The notes: generated by a model from the letters alone, not told the origin. 64,000 bases of DNA from Streptomyces sp. NBC_00341 (GCF_041435055.1 NZ_CP108002.1:6572001-6636000), one strand, 5' to 3'; shown: positions 24,042-32,927, counted from the stretch's first letter. Program-made: numbers and translations.

Positions 24042-25292
24042 ATGGAGCAGTACGAGCCCGAGCGTCTCTCCGCGGCCCAGCTGGCCGCGATGCGTCGCAC
24101 TCTGACCAGCGGCAGGGGAGCACTCACCCGCCGATCACTGCTGCGCGCCTCCGGTACCGGCGCGCTCACACTCGGCGGGCTGGGCGTGCTCAGCGCGTGC
24201 GGAATCCCTCCCGCCAAGCGGGAGGAGGACGCCGCGGCCGCCTCCGACGACCACTCGGCCAAGGAGAAGCAGGTCAACTTCTCCAACTGGACCGAGTACA
24301 TGGACGTCACCGACGACGGCAAGCACCGGCCCACTCTGGAGCAGTTCACCGAGCGGACCGGGATCAAGGTCAAGTACACCGAGGACATCAACGACAACGT
24401 CGAGTTCTTCGGCAAGATCAAGCCGCAGCTCGCGGCGGGCCAGGACACCGGCCGCGACATCATCTGCGTCACGGACTGGCTGGCCGCCCGCATCGTCCGG
24501 CTCGGCTGGGCGCAGAAGCTCGACCCCTCGAACCTGCCGCACGCCTACGCCAACCTCTCGGCCCAGTTCCGCTCCCCCGACTGGGACCCCGGCCGCGCCT
24601 ACTCCTACCCCTGGGCCGGCATCCCCACGGTCATCGCCTACAACGCCAAGGCGACCGGCGGCCGCAGGATCGACTCCGTCAGCCAGCTGCTCGACGACCC
24701 GAAGCTCAAGGGCCGGGTCAGCTTCCTCTCGGAGATGCGCGACTCCATCGGCATGACCCTGCTCGACATGGGCAAGGACCCCGCCACCTTCACCGACGCC
24801 GACTACGACGCCGCGATCGGCCGGATCCAGAAGGGCGTCGACCGCAACCAGATCCGCCGGTTCACCGGCAACGACTACACCGCGGACCTCGACAAGGGCG
24901 ACATCGCCGCCTGTGTCGCCTGGGCCGGCGACATCATCCAGCTCCAGGCCGGCAACCCGGACATCAAGTACGCGATACCCGCCGCCGGCTACGTCATATC
25001 CAGCGACAACATGCTGGTCCCGGTGAAGGCACGGCACAAGACCAACGCCGAGAAGCTCATGGACCACTACTACCGGCCGCCGGTCGCCGCCGAGCTCGCC
25101 GCGTACATCAACTTCGTCTGCCCGGTCGACGGCGTCCGCGAGGAACTCGCCAAGATCGACCGGTCGATGGCCGACAACCCGCTGATCCTCCCGGACAAGA
25201 AGATGGCGGCCGCCTCGCACGCCTTCCGGTCCCTGACCGCCGAGGAAGAGACGGCGTACGAGGAGAAGTTCGCCAAGCTCATCGGCGCCTGA
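24042..25292 (+). CDS. Tat-exported lipoprotein, spermidine/putrescine-binding protein
   Basis: A 416-residue solute-binding protein of the potABCD-type importer. An unusual 25-residue cytosolic lead (MEQYEPERLSAAQLAAMRRT) precedes the Tat signal TRRSLLRASGTGALTLGGLG and lipobox LSAC, with lipid anchoring at C53. The mature part starts with a charged linker, then NFSNWTEYMDVTDDGKH, IKVKYTEDINDNVEFFGKI, DIICVTDWLAARIVRLGW and IRRFTGNDYTADLDKGDIAACVAWAGDIIQLQAG, typical of the PotD/PotF fold. GAAAGGG lies nine bases before the ATG. It sits 43 bp after the aldehyde dehydrogenase and 58 bp before potA. Confidence 0.88.
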   Translation: MEQYEPERLSAAQLAAMRRTLTSGRGALTRRSLLRASGTGALTLGGLGVLSACGIPPAKREEDAAAASDDHSAKEKQVNFSNWTEYMDVTDDGKHRPTLEQFTERTGIKVKYTEDINDNVEFFGKIKPQLAAGQDTGRDIICVTDWLAARIVRLGWAQKLDPSNLPHAYANLSAQFRSPDWDPGRAYSYPWAGIPTVIAYNAKATGGRRIDSVSQLLDDPKLKGRVSFLSEMRDSIGMTLLDMGKDPATFTDADYDAAIGRIQKGVDRNQIRRFTGNDYTADLDKGDIAACVAWAGDIIQLQAGNPDIKYAIPAAGYVISSDNMLVPVKARHKTNAEKLMDHYYRPPVAAELAAYINFVCPVDGVREELAKIDRSMADNPLILPDKKMAAASHAFRSLTAEEETAYEEKFAKLIGA

Positions 25293-25350
25293 CACCGCCC
25301 CGTCCCGAAGAACCCCCGATCCCCCTCTGACACCACTGGGACCGCCCTCC

Positions 25351-26499
25351 ATGACACAGCAGCAGACAGGCGGCGATGTCCGCCTCACCGGGATCAGCAA
25401 GAGGTACGGCTCCTTCGCCGCCGTCCAACCGCTCGATCTGACCGTCCCGCAAGGTTCCTTCTTCGCGCTGCTCGGCGCGTCCGGCTGCGGCAAGACCACC
25501 ACCCTGCGGATGATCGCGGGCCTGGAGGAGGCCACCACCGGCACCGTCTCGCTCGGCGGCCGTGACATCACCGCCCTCCCCCCGTACAAGCGGCCCGTCA
25601 ACACGGTCTTCCAGAGCTACGCGCTCTTCCCGCACCTCGACATCACGGAGAACGTCGCCTTCGGACTGCGCCGGCGCGGCATCAAGTCGGTCAAGAAGCA
25701 GGTCGACGACATGCTGGAGCTCGTCCAGCTCGGCGACTTCGCCCGGCGCAAACCGCACCAGCTCTCCGGCGGCCAGCAACAGCGCGTCGCCGTCGCCCGC
25801 GCCCTGATCAACCACCCCCAGGTGCTGCTCCTCGACGAGCCGCTCGGCGCCCTCGACCTCAAGCTGCGCCGCCAGATGCAGCTCGAACTCAAGCGCATCC
25901 AGACCGAGGTCGGGATCACCTTCGTCCACGTCACCCACGACCAGGAGGAGGCCATGACCATGGCCGACACCGTCGCGGTGATGAACGCGGGCCGGGTCGA
26001 GCAGCTGGGCGACCCCGCCGACCTCTACGAGAACCCCCGGACGACGTTCGTCGCCAACTTCCTCGGCACCTCGAACCTCATCGAGGGCGAGGTCGTCTCC
26101 ACCGGCACCGACATCGTCGTATCGGCCAGTGGCGGGAAGCTGCGGCTGCCCACCGGCCGATGTCCCGCGCCGACCGCGAAGGGCGGCAAGCTGCTCCTCG
26201 GTATCCGCCCCGAGAAGATCTCCCTCGCGCACCGCGACGACGCGGACGCGATAGCGGAGGGCCGCAACCGGGTCACCGGCCGGATCGTCGACTCCAGCTT
26301 CATCGGCGTCTCCACGCAGTACGTGGTGGAGAGCCCGGCCGGAAAGTCGCTCCAGGTGTACGAGCAGAACGTCGACAGGCGCACGCGGCTCACCCCCGGC
26401 GCCGAGGTCGTGCTGCACTGGAACCCCGCGCACACGTTCGGCCTGGACGCCACCCAGGACATCGACGCCGGTGTGGAGACGGTGGAGGACGCGGCGTGA
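25351..26499 (+). CDS. potA: Polyamine ABC importer ATPase
   Basis: A 382-residue ATPase powering uptake through PotB and PotC. Walker A GASGCGKT is at residues 42-49, signature LSGGQ at 138-142, Walker B LLLDEP with D162, and the switch His in HVTHDQEEAMTMAD. After about residue 240 comes the TOBE regulatory domain (NLIEGEVVSTGTDIV to VLHWNPAHTFGLDA), typical of MalK/PotA ATPases. Length fits the family. Its stop overlaps the potB start by four bases (GTGA). Confidence 0.93.
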   Translation: MTQQQTGGDVRLTGISKRYGSFAAVQPLDLTVPQGSFFALLGASGCGKTTTLRMIAGLEEATTGTVSLGGRDITALPPYKRPVNTVFQSYALFPHLDITENVAFGLRRRGIKSVKKQVDDMLELVQLGDFARRKPHQLSGGQQQRVAVARALINHPQVLLLDEPLGALDLKLRRQMQLELKRIQTEVGITFVHVTHDQEEAMTMADTVAVMNAGRVEQLGDPADLYENPRTTFVANFLGTSNLIEGEVVSTGTDIVVSASGGKLRLPTGRCPAPTAKGGKLLLGIRPEKISLAHRDDADAIAEGRNRVTGRIVDSSFIGVSTQYVVESPAGKSLQVYEQNVDRRTRLTPGAEVVLHWNPAHTFGLDATQDIDAGVETVEDAA

Positions 26500-27422
26500 G
26501 CGTCACCCAGGAGGCGCCACCCGCTCCCACCGAGGAGCCGAAGGTGCGCAAGCCCTCCACCCGCAAGCGCCTCGTCCCCTACTGGCTGCTGCTCCCCGGC
26601 ATCCTCTGGCTCGTCGTCTTCTTCGCGCTGCCGCTGATCTACCAGGGGTCGACCTCCGTCCAGACCGGATCCCTGGAGAAGGGGTTCGAGGTCACCTGGC
26701 ACTTCCAGACGTACTGGGACGCGCTGGCCGACTACTACCCGCAGTTCGTCCGGTCCCTGCTGTACGCGGGCACCGCCACGATCCTGTGCCTGCTGCTCGG
26801 CTACCCGCTGGCCTACCTCATCGCGTTCAAGGCCGGGCGCTGGCGCAACCTGGTGCTGGTGCTGGTCATCGCACCGTTCTTCACCAGCTTCCTGATCCGC
26901 ACGCTCGCCTGGAAGACGATCCTCGCGGACGGCGGCGCGGTCGTCGACGTACTGAACACCCTGCACGTCCTCGACGTCACCAGCTGGCTCGGCTGGACCG
27001 AGTCCAACCGGGTGCTGGCCACCCCGATGGCGGTGGTCTGCGGTCTCACGTACAACTTCCTGCCGTTCATGATCCTGCCGCTCTACACCTCGCTGGAGCG
27101 GATCGACGGCCGGCTGCACGAAGCGGCCGGGGACCTGTACGCCACCCCCGCCACCACCTTCCGCAAGGTGACGTTCCCGCTCTCGATGCCGGGCGTCGTC
27201 TCCGGCACCCTGCTGACCTTCATCCCGGCCAGCGGTGACTACGTGAACGCGGAACTGCTGGGCTCCACCGACACCAAGATGGTCGGCAGCGTCATCCAGA
27301 CCCAGTTCCTGCGCGTCCTCGACTATCCGACGGCGGCCGCGCTCTCCTTCATCCTGATGGCGGTCGTCCTGATCGCGGTCACTGTCTACATCCGCCGCTC
27401 CGGGACGGAGGACCTGGTCTGA
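26496..27422 (+). CDS. potB: Polyamine ABC importer permease (PotB-like)
   Basis: A 308-residue permease with six predicted membrane segments, the first at about residues 30-50 (YWLLLPGILWLVVFFALPLIY). The cytoplasmic EAA loop that docks on PotA reads HEAAGDLYATPATTFRKVTFPLSMPG. It begins at a GTG inside the potA stop and its own TGA shares a base with the ATG of potC, so the three genes are translationally coupled. A basic 25-residue N-terminal tail (KVRKPSTRKRL) lies in the cytosol. Confidence 0.92.
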   Translation: MSVTQEAPPAPTEEPKVRKPSTRKRLVPYWLLLPGILWLVVFFALPLIYQGSTSVQTGSLEKGFEVTWHFQTYWDALADYYPQFVRSLLYAGTATILCLLLGYPLAYLIAFKAGRWRNLVLVLVIAPFFTSFLIRTLAWKTILADGGAVVDVLNTLHVLDVTSWLGWTESNRVLATPMAVVCGLTYNFLPFMILPLYTSLERIDGRLHEAAGDLYATPATTFRKVTFPLSMPGVVSGTLLTFIPASGDYVNAELLGSTDTKMVGSVIQTQFLRVLDYPTAAALSFILMAVVLIAVTVYIRRSGTEDLV

Positions 27423-28225
27423 TGCCCGTACTGCGCTGGCTGCGACGCCATCTGATCGTCATCGCGGGTCTGCTGACCCTCGCCTACATGATCCTGCCGA
27501 ACATCGTCGTGATGGTGTTCTCCTTCAACAAGCCCAACGGGCGGTTCAACTACTCCTGGCAGCGCTTCTCGCTGGACGCCTGGAAGGACCCCTGCGGGGT
27601 GGCCGACATGTGCGGCTCGCTCTCGCTCTCCCTCCAGATCGCCGTCTGGGCCACGGTCGGCGCGACCGTGCTCGGCACGATGATCGCGTTCGCCCTGGTC
27701 CGCTACCGCTTCCGGGCGCGCGGCGCGATCAACTCGCTGATCTTCCTGCCGATGGCGATGCCCGAGGTCGTCATGGCCGCGTCCTTGCTCACGCTCTTCC
27801 TCAACATGGGCGCGCAGCTGGGCTTCTGGACGATCCTCATCGCGCACATCATGTTCTGCCTCAGCTTCGTGGTGACGGCGGTCAAGGCGCGGGTCATGTC
27901 GATGGACCCCAGACTGGAGGAGGCGGCCCGCGATCTGTACGCCGGGCCCGTGCAGACCTTCGTACGGGTGACGCTGCCGATCGCCGCCCCCGGAATCGCC
28001 GCGGGAGCGCTGCTCGCGTTCGCGCTCTCCTTCGACGATTTCATCATCACCAATTTCAACGCGGGCTCGACCGTGACCTTCCCCATGTTCGTCTGGGGAT
28101 CGGCACAGCGCGGCACGCCCGTGCAGATCAACGTCATCGGTACGGCGATGTTCATCATTGCGGTACTGGTGGTTCTCGCCGGCCAGCTGATAGCGAACCG
28201 GCGGAAGAACAACGCACGACCCTGA
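27422..28225 (+). CDS. potC: Polyamine ABC importer permease (PotC-like)
   Basis: A 267-residue second permease subunit with six membrane segments and the docking EAA loop LEEAARDLYAGPVQTFVRVTLPIAAPG. The segment ALSFDDFIITNFNAGSTVTFPMFVWG is strongly conserved in PotC/PotI proteins. The start ATG overlaps the potB stop by one base. It pairs with PotB to form the channel for spermidine or putrescine. The next gene begins 23 bp after its stop, behind a clear AAGGAG. Confidence 0.92.
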   Translation: MPVLRWLRRHLIVIAGLLTLAYMILPNIVVMVFSFNKPNGRFNYSWQRFSLDAWKDPCGVADMCGSLSLSLQIAVWATVGATVLGTMIAFALVRYRFRARGAINSLIFLPMAMPEVVMAASLLTLFLNMGAQLGFWTILIAHIMFCLSFVVTAVKARVMSMDPRLEEAARDLYAGPVQTFVRVTLPIAAPGIAAGALLAFALSFDDFIITNFNAGSTVTFPMFVWGSAQRGTPVQINVIGTAMFIIAVLVVLAGQLIANRRKNNARP

Positions 28226-28248
28226 AAGTCTCTAAGGAGTTGGAAAAC

Positions 28249-29664
28249 ATGGCCCCAGTTGCCATGAGTACCGCCGCCCAGTCCATCGCCGGCGCCAAGC
28301 CGCTGTCGTTCTGGCTGGACGACCCCGGCAGGCCGCAGGCGCTCCCCGCGCTCACCGGCGAGGAGCACTGCGACCTCCTCGTCATCGGCGCCGGATACAG
28401 CGGACTGTGGACCGCGCTGCTCGCCAAGGAGCGCGAACCGGAACGCGATGTCGTACTGATCGAGGGGCACGAGACGGGCTGGGCCGCCTCGGGCCGCAAC
28501 GGCGGATTCTGTGCCGCCTCCCTCACCCACGGCCTGCCCAACGGCCTGGAACGCTGGCCGGACGAGATCGAGAAGCTGGAGGAGCTGGGCGCGCGCAACC
28601 TCGACGCCATCGAGGAGGCGGTCGCCCGCTACGGCATCGACTGCGAATTCGAGCGCACCGGCGAGATCGATGTCGCCACCCAGCCCCACCAGCTCGAAGA
28701 GCTGCGGGAATGGCACCAGGAGCTGGAGCGGCGCGGCCTCGGCGGCGTCGAGTTCCTCGACGGTGACGCGCTGCGCGCCCATGTCGACTCACCGACATTC
28801 CTGGGCGGCCTCTGGGACCGCCGCGGGGTCGCGATGCTGCACCCGGCGAAGCTCGCCTGGGGCCTGAAGCAGGCCTGCCTCGATCTGGGCGTCCGGATCT
28901 ACGAGCACACCCGGGGCCTGGAGCTGGCCAGAACCGGAACCGGAATGGCGGTCCGGACCCCGGGCGGAAGGGTGCTCGCCCGCCGCGTCGCCCTCGGCAC
29001 CAACATCTTCCCCTCGCTCGTGAAGCGGGTGCGCCCGTACACCGTCCCGGTCTACGACTACGCGCTGATGACGGAGCCGCTCACCGCCGAACAGCTCGCC
29101 GCCATCGGCTGGAAGAACCGGCAGGGACTGGGGGACAGCGCCAACCAGTTCCATTACTTCCGGCTCTCCGCGGACAACCGCATTCTGTGGGGCGGATACG
29201 ACGCGATCTATCCGTACGGGGGCCGGCTCAGCGCCGCGCTCGACCAGCGGCCGGAAACGTTCCTGAAGCTCGCCGGACAGTTCTTCGAATGCTTTCCGCA
29301 ATTGGCCGGAGTGCGTTTCACCCATGCCTGGGGCGGCGCGATCGACACCTGTTCCCGGTTCTCCGCGTTCTTCGGCACCGCCCATCAGGGCCGGGTCGCC
29401 TATGCCGCCGGATACACCGGACTCGGCGTCGGGGCCACCCGGTTCGGCGCCGAGGTGATGCTCGACCTGCTGGCCGGCGAGGAGACGGAGCGGACCGCGC
29501 TGGAGATGGTGCGCAGCAAGCCGATGCCGTTCCCGCCGGAGCCCTTCGCGTGGGCCGGGATCGAGCTGACGAAGCGCTCCCTGGCACGGGCCGACGACAA
29601 CGGCGGCCACCGCAATCTGTGGCTGCGGACGATGGACCGGCTGGGGCTCGGCTTCGACAGCTGA
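28249..29664 (+). CDS. FAD-dependent amine oxidoreductase (PuuB-like, DAO family)
   Basis: A 471-residue D-amino-acid-oxidase-family flavoenzyme. The FAD-binding Rossmann motif is LLVIGAGYSGLWTALLAKE near residues 43-60, followed by the conserved GWAASGRNGGFCAAS loop; the C-terminal FAD contact is YAAGYTGLGVGATRFGAEVMLDLLAG. In E. coli PuuB oxidises gamma-glutamylputrescine to the aldehyde, and this gene's position after potABC fits that role. The matching gamma-glutamylpolyamine synthetase is not in this window. AAGGAG lies nine bases before the ATG. It ends the six-gene operon; CTACCGGTTGGTAG at about 29684 is only a weak hairpin. Confidence 0.8.
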   Translation: MAPVAMSTAAQSIAGAKPLSFWLDDPGRPQALPALTGEEHCDLLVIGAGYSGLWTALLAKEREPERDVVLIEGHETGWAASGRNGGFCAASLTHGLPNGLERWPDEIEKLEELGARNLDAIEEAVARYGIDCEFERTGEIDVATQPHQLEELREWHQELERRGLGGVEFLDGDALRAHVDSPTFLGGLWDRRGVAMLHPAKLAWGLKQACLDLGVRIYEHTRGLELARTGTGMAVRTPGGRVLARRVALGTNIFPSLVKRVRPYTVPVYDYALMTEPLTAEQLAAIGWKNRQGLGDSANQFHYFRLSADNRILWGGYDAIYPYGGRLSAALDQRPETFLKLAGQFFECFPQLAGVRFTHAWGGAIDTCSRFSAFFGTAHQGRVAYAAGYTGLGVGATRFGAEVMLDLLAGEETERTALEMVRSKPMPFPPEPFAWAGIELTKRSLARADDNGGHRNLWLRTMDRLGLGFDS

Positions 29665-29791
29665 GCCGGGCGTGACCCAGTTCACTACCGGTTGGTAGCC
29701 GAACCCGCGTCATGGATCGGCTCCACCGCGCTCTCTTTCCGTGAACGCACCCGCGACTCGCCGCGGGTGGGATACGGAACGGAGGCGGGTC

Positions 29792-30247
29792 ATGGCTGGC
29801 TCGGGGGTCAGGGCAGCGGTCGAGTGGCTTGTGTCGGTGGCACCGGACCCGGCCGCCTGCCGGTGGGAGTGGGAGCGCAATCCCCGGGGGATCGCGCTCC
29901 TTCCCGCCGGCCGGCGCTGGGACGTGCTGATTCTGCCGGGGGAGCTGGGCTATCCGACGCTCGATGTGCTCACCCGGCTCATCGACCGGCCGGGGCCGGT
30001 CCTCGCCGGCTTCGGTGACGCCCGCATGGGGTTCTTCGTGCCGCCGGGCACCGCGGACCGGTGGATCGGGACGGGGGTGCGGGGCGCCGGCCAGGGGACC
30101 TGGATCGTGGTGCCCTACCCGGGGCGGGGCGCCGGCGGGATGCGCTGGCTGATTCCGCCGGACGGTTCGGGCACGCTCACCGACGCCACGCTGCTGGAAC
30201 TCGCGATGCACGAGGCCGCGGGAGGGGCCGCCTCAGGGGAGATCTAG
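29792..30247 (+). CDS. Small protein related to bifunctional DNA primase/polymerase N-terminal domain
   Basis: A 151-residue cytosolic protein beginning VRAAVEWLVSVAPDPAACRWEWERNPRGIALLPAGRRWDVLILPGELGYPTLDVL. The pattern of short strands and the G-x-P-G segments (MGFFVPPGTADRW, TWIVVPYPGRGAGGMRWLIPPDGSGTLTD) resemble the PrimPol-like N-terminal domain of actinobacterial proteins, but I cannot identify the acidic metal-binding pair needed for catalysis. The resemblance is from memory of related proteins, so function is open. GGAGG lies about six bases before the ATG. It stands alone between the polyamine operon and the chitinase. Confidence 0.55.
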   Translation: MAGSGVRAAVEWLVSVAPDPAACRWEWERNPRGIALLPAGRRWDVLILPGELGYPTLDVLTRLIDRPGPVLAGFGDARMGFFVPPGTADRWIGTGVRGAGQGTWIVVPYPGRGAGGMRWLIPPDGSGTLTDATLLELAMHEAAGGAASGEI

Positions 30248-30278
30248 GGAGCCGGGTGCCAGAGGTCTTGACAACCGG

Positions 30279-30294
30279 ATTGGTCTGGACCATG
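30279..30294. promoter_or_regulatory. DasR-responsive element (dre) in chitinase promoter
   Basis: ATTGGTCTGGACCATG has the palindromic core TGGTCTGGACCA, one base away from the DasR consensus core TGGTCTAGACCA. It overlaps the region downstream of a TTGACA -35-like box (30268-30273) and lies 38 bp before the chitinase GTG. Repression by DasR, relieved by glucosamine-6-phosphate, is established for Streptomyces chitinase genes. Confidence 0.85.
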
Positions 30295-30331
30295 TTGTGG
30301 CCACCCAATTCCCCCCTGCACGGAGGCCGTT

Positions 30332-32161
30332 GTGGAACGTACGGGACCCCCTGCCCGCATTACCGGACTGCTGGCCGCCTTCACGGCCGCCCTGCTGGCA
30401 GCGGGCGGCCTGGCCGCCTCCGCGCCGAGCGCCGCCGCTGCCGACGCCGATCTGGCCCGCAACGGAACCTTCGAGGCCGGTCTGGACGGCTGGAGCTGTA
30501 CGGGCGGCAGCGGAGCCGTCGTCAGCACCCCGGTGCACGGCGGCACCTCGGCGCTGAAGGCGACCCCGGCCGGCAGCGACTACGCCAAGTGCTCCCAGTC
30601 CGTCACGGTCAAGCCCGACTCCACGTACACGCTGAGCACCTGGGTGCAGGGCAGCTACGTCTACCTGGGCGCGGAGGGCACCGGCACGACGGACGTGTCC
30701 ACCTGGACGCAGTCCGCCGGGGCCTGGCAGAAGCTCACCACCACGTTCAAGACCGGTGCGTCCACCACCTCGGTCAAGGTGTACACGCACGGCTGGTACG
30801 GCACCCCCGCCTACTACGCCGACGACCTCAGCCTCGTCGGCCCCGGCGGCGACCCGGTCGCCCTCCCGGCGGTACCGGCGGGCCTCAAGGCCGGCACCGC
30901 CACCGCGTCCTCCGTCCCGCTGTCGTGGACGGCCGCCTCCGGCGCCACCGGCTACAACGTCTACCGGGGTGGCATGAAGGTCCTCTCCACCACCGGGACC
31001 TCCGCGACCGTGACCGGCCTCGCCGCCTCGACCGCGTACAGCTTCCAGGTCACCGCCACCAACGCGGCGGGGGAGTCCGCCAAATCCGCCGCGGTGCCCG
31101 CCACCACCAAGACCGGCGGCAGCGGGGGAGAGGGCGGTGCCGCGCTGCCGGCCCACGCCCTCGTCGGCTATCTGCACTCCAGCTTCGCCAACGGCTCCGG
31201 CTACACCCGGATGGCGGACGTGCCCGACTCCTGGGACGTCATCGACCTGGCCTTCGGCGAACCCACCTCCGTCACCTCCGGCGACATCCGCTTCTCGCTC
31301 TGCCCGGTGGCCGAGTGCCCGAACGTCGAGTCGGCGGACGAGTTCAAGGCGGCCATCAAGGCCAAGCAGGCCGCCGGCAAGAAGGTGCTGATCTCCATCG
31401 GCGGCCAGAACGGACAGGTGCAGCTCGCCACCACCGCCGCCCGTGACACCTTCGTCTCCTCGGTCAGCAAGATCATCGACGAGTACGGCCTGGACGGACT
31501 CGACATCGACTTCGAGGGCCACTCGCTCTCGCTGAACACCGGCGACACCGACTTCCGCAGCCCCACCACACCGGTCATCGTCAACCTGATCTCCGCGGTG
31601 AAGACGCTCAAGGCCAAGTACGGCGAGAAGTTCGTCCTCACCATGGCCCCCGAGACGTTCTTCGTGCAGCTCGGCTACCAGTACTACGGCTCCGGCCCCT
31701 GGGGCGGCCAGGACCCGCGCGCCGGCGCCTACCTCCCGGTGATCCACGCCCTGCGCGACGACCTCACCCTGCTGCACGTCCAGGACTACAACTCGGGCTC
31801 CATCATGGGCCTGGACAACCAGTACCACTCGATGGGCGGCGCCGACTTCCACATCGCGATGACCGACATGCTGCTGGCCGGCTTCCCGGTGGCGGGCGAC
31901 CAGACCAAGGTCTTCCCGGGCCTGCGTCCCGACCAGGTCTCGATCGGACTGCCGGCCTCCACCCAGGCGGGCAACGGCCACACCTCGCCCGCCGAGGTCA
32001 CCAAGGCGCTGAACTGCCTGACGAAGAAGACGGACTGCGGCTCGTACGCCACCCACGGCACCTGGTCCGGACTGCGCGGACTGATGACCTGGTCGATCAA
32101 CTGGGACCGCTTCAACAACTGGGAGTTCTCGAAGAACTTCGACGCCTACTTCGGCGGCTGA
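30332..32161 (+). CDS. Secreted GH18 chitinase with CBM and fibronectin type III domain
   Basis: A 609-residue exochitinase- or endochitinase-type enzyme. Residues 1-37 are a signal peptide (LLAAFTAALLAAGGLAASAPSAAAA). A galactose-binding-like carbohydrate module spans about 40-172 (LARNGTFEAGLDGWSC to YADDLSLVGPGG), followed by an FnIII domain at about 180-262 (VPAGLKAGTATASSVPLSW to VPATTKT) and a Gly-rich linker. The GH18 barrel covers about 273-609; the catalytic motif DGLDIDFE is at 388-395 with E395 as proton donor. The GTG start lies behind the dre-containing promoter. Its last 50 bases overlap the convergent PAP2 gene. Confidence 0.92.
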   Translation: MERTGPPARITGLLAAFTAALLAAGGLAASAPSAAAADADLARNGTFEAGLDGWSCTGGSGAVVSTPVHGGTSALKATPAGSDYAKCSQSVTVKPDSTYTLSTWVQGSYVYLGAEGTGTTDVSTWTQSAGAWQKLTTTFKTGASTTSVKVYTHGWYGTPAYYADDLSLVGPGGDPVALPAVPAGLKAGTATASSVPLSWTAASGATGYNVYRGGMKVLSTTGTSATVTGLAASTAYSFQVTATNAAGESAKSAAVPATTKTGGSGGEGGAALPAHALVGYLHSSFANGSGYTRMADVPDSWDVIDLAFGEPTSVTSGDIRFSLCPVAECPNVESADEFKAAIKAKQAAGKKVLISIGGQNGQVQLATTAARDTFVSSVSKIIDEYGLDGLDIDFEGHSLSLNTGDTDFRSPTTPVIVNLISAVKTLKAKYGEKFVLTMAPETFFVQLGYQYYGSGPWGGQDPRAGAYLPVIHALRDDLTLLHVQDYNSGSIMGLDNQYHSMGGADFHIAMTDMLLAGFPVAGDQTKVFPGLRPDQVSIGLPASTQAGNGHTSPAEVTKALNCLTKKTDCGSYATHGTWSGLRGLMTWSINWDRFNNWEFSKNFDAYFGG

Positions 32162-32927
32162 GCGACAGCGGGATCAGCAGCAGCCCGCACAGGAACCAGC
32201 TGCCCAGCACGTCCAGCGGCCAGTGATAGCCGCGCAGCACCAGACCGATGCCCGTCGCCGCCGTCAGCAGGACGGCGGCGACGGGCATCATCCATGAGCG
32301 CCGCAGGTACGGCGCGAGCAGCAGCGCCGCCGCCCCGTACGCCGCCGCCGCGGTCGCCGCGTGGCCGGAGGGGTAGTAGCCGGTGGCGTCGGTCAGCGGT
32401 CCGGGGCGGGCGATCCAGTCCTTGAGCGGGACGACGAGCAGCGGCACCGCGGCCATCGTGAGCGCCGCGGTGACCGGGGCGCGGCGCTCACCGCGCACCA
32501 GTGACCAGACGAGCGCGCAGCCCAGCACCGGGAGCGCGACCTGCGTGTTGCCGAGATCGGCGAGGAATTCGGTGAGCCACCGTGGGCCGTGTCCGACGAG
32601 GGCCCGTCCGGTGCGCTCGTCGAGGCTCCGCAGCGGGCCGTCGGCCGCGATCTGCCAGGTGGTGAGCGCGAACAGGGCCAGCAGGCCCGAGACCACGGAA
32701 AAGAGAAGAGCCGTCCGTCCCGGAACAGGGGGGGTTGTTCCGGGACGGACGGTCGGACCGGTGTGCCGCGCGCCCCGGGGGGTGTGGGGCGAGCGGCCAT
32801 CCGATCGGTGAGGAGTTCCGGAGCCCGAGGCTCCAGTGGTGTGCGCGAAGGCACAACCAGGACGGTGCTGGGGGAGCTCCGACCCGGTGTCGCCGGCAGT
32901 CCCCTGCGGGCGGGGTGTTTCTCTCAT
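32112..32927 (-). CDS. PAP2-family membrane phosphatase
   Basis: An integral membrane lipid phosphatase of roughly 270 residues, acting on undecaprenyl-PP, phosphatidate or similar lipids at the outer face. The three motifs are KDWIARPGP, YYPSGHAATAAAAYG and LRGYHWPLDVLGSW, the last two supplying the catalytic His pair. Five or six membrane helices begin at LLFSVVSGLLALFALTTWQIA. The start is uncertain: ATG at 32927 gives a 75-residue disordered lead, and a perfect hairpin with a pyrimidine tail sits inside that lead, so translation may instead begin near 32700 (a GTG exists at 32696). The basic, Ser/Arg-rich C-terminus runs 50 bp into the chitinase gene on the other strand. Confidence 0.8.
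   Translation of the reverse strand: MRETPRPQGTAGDTGSELPQHRPGCAFAHTTGASGSGTPHRSDGRSPHTPRGARHTGPTVRPGTTPPVPGRTALLFSVVSGLLALFALTTWQIAADGPLRSLDERTGRALVGHGPRWLTEFLADLGNTQVALPVLGCALVWSLVRGERRAPVTAALTMAAVPLLVVPLKDWIARPGPLTDATGYYPSGHAATAAAAYGAAALLLAPYLRRSWMMPVAAVLLTAATGIGLVLRGYHWPLDVLGSWFLCGLLLIPLSLSRRSRRRSSSRTPSC
32711..32752 (-). terminator. Perfect 17-bp hairpin with pyrimidine tail inside the 5' end of the PAP2 gene
   Basis: Arms 32711-32727 and 32736-32752 pair exactly around an eight-base G-rich loop. On the minus strand it is followed by CTCTTCTCTTTT, the best terminator-like tail in the window. It may end transcription from gabT or attenuate the PAP2 gene. Confidence 0.65.
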
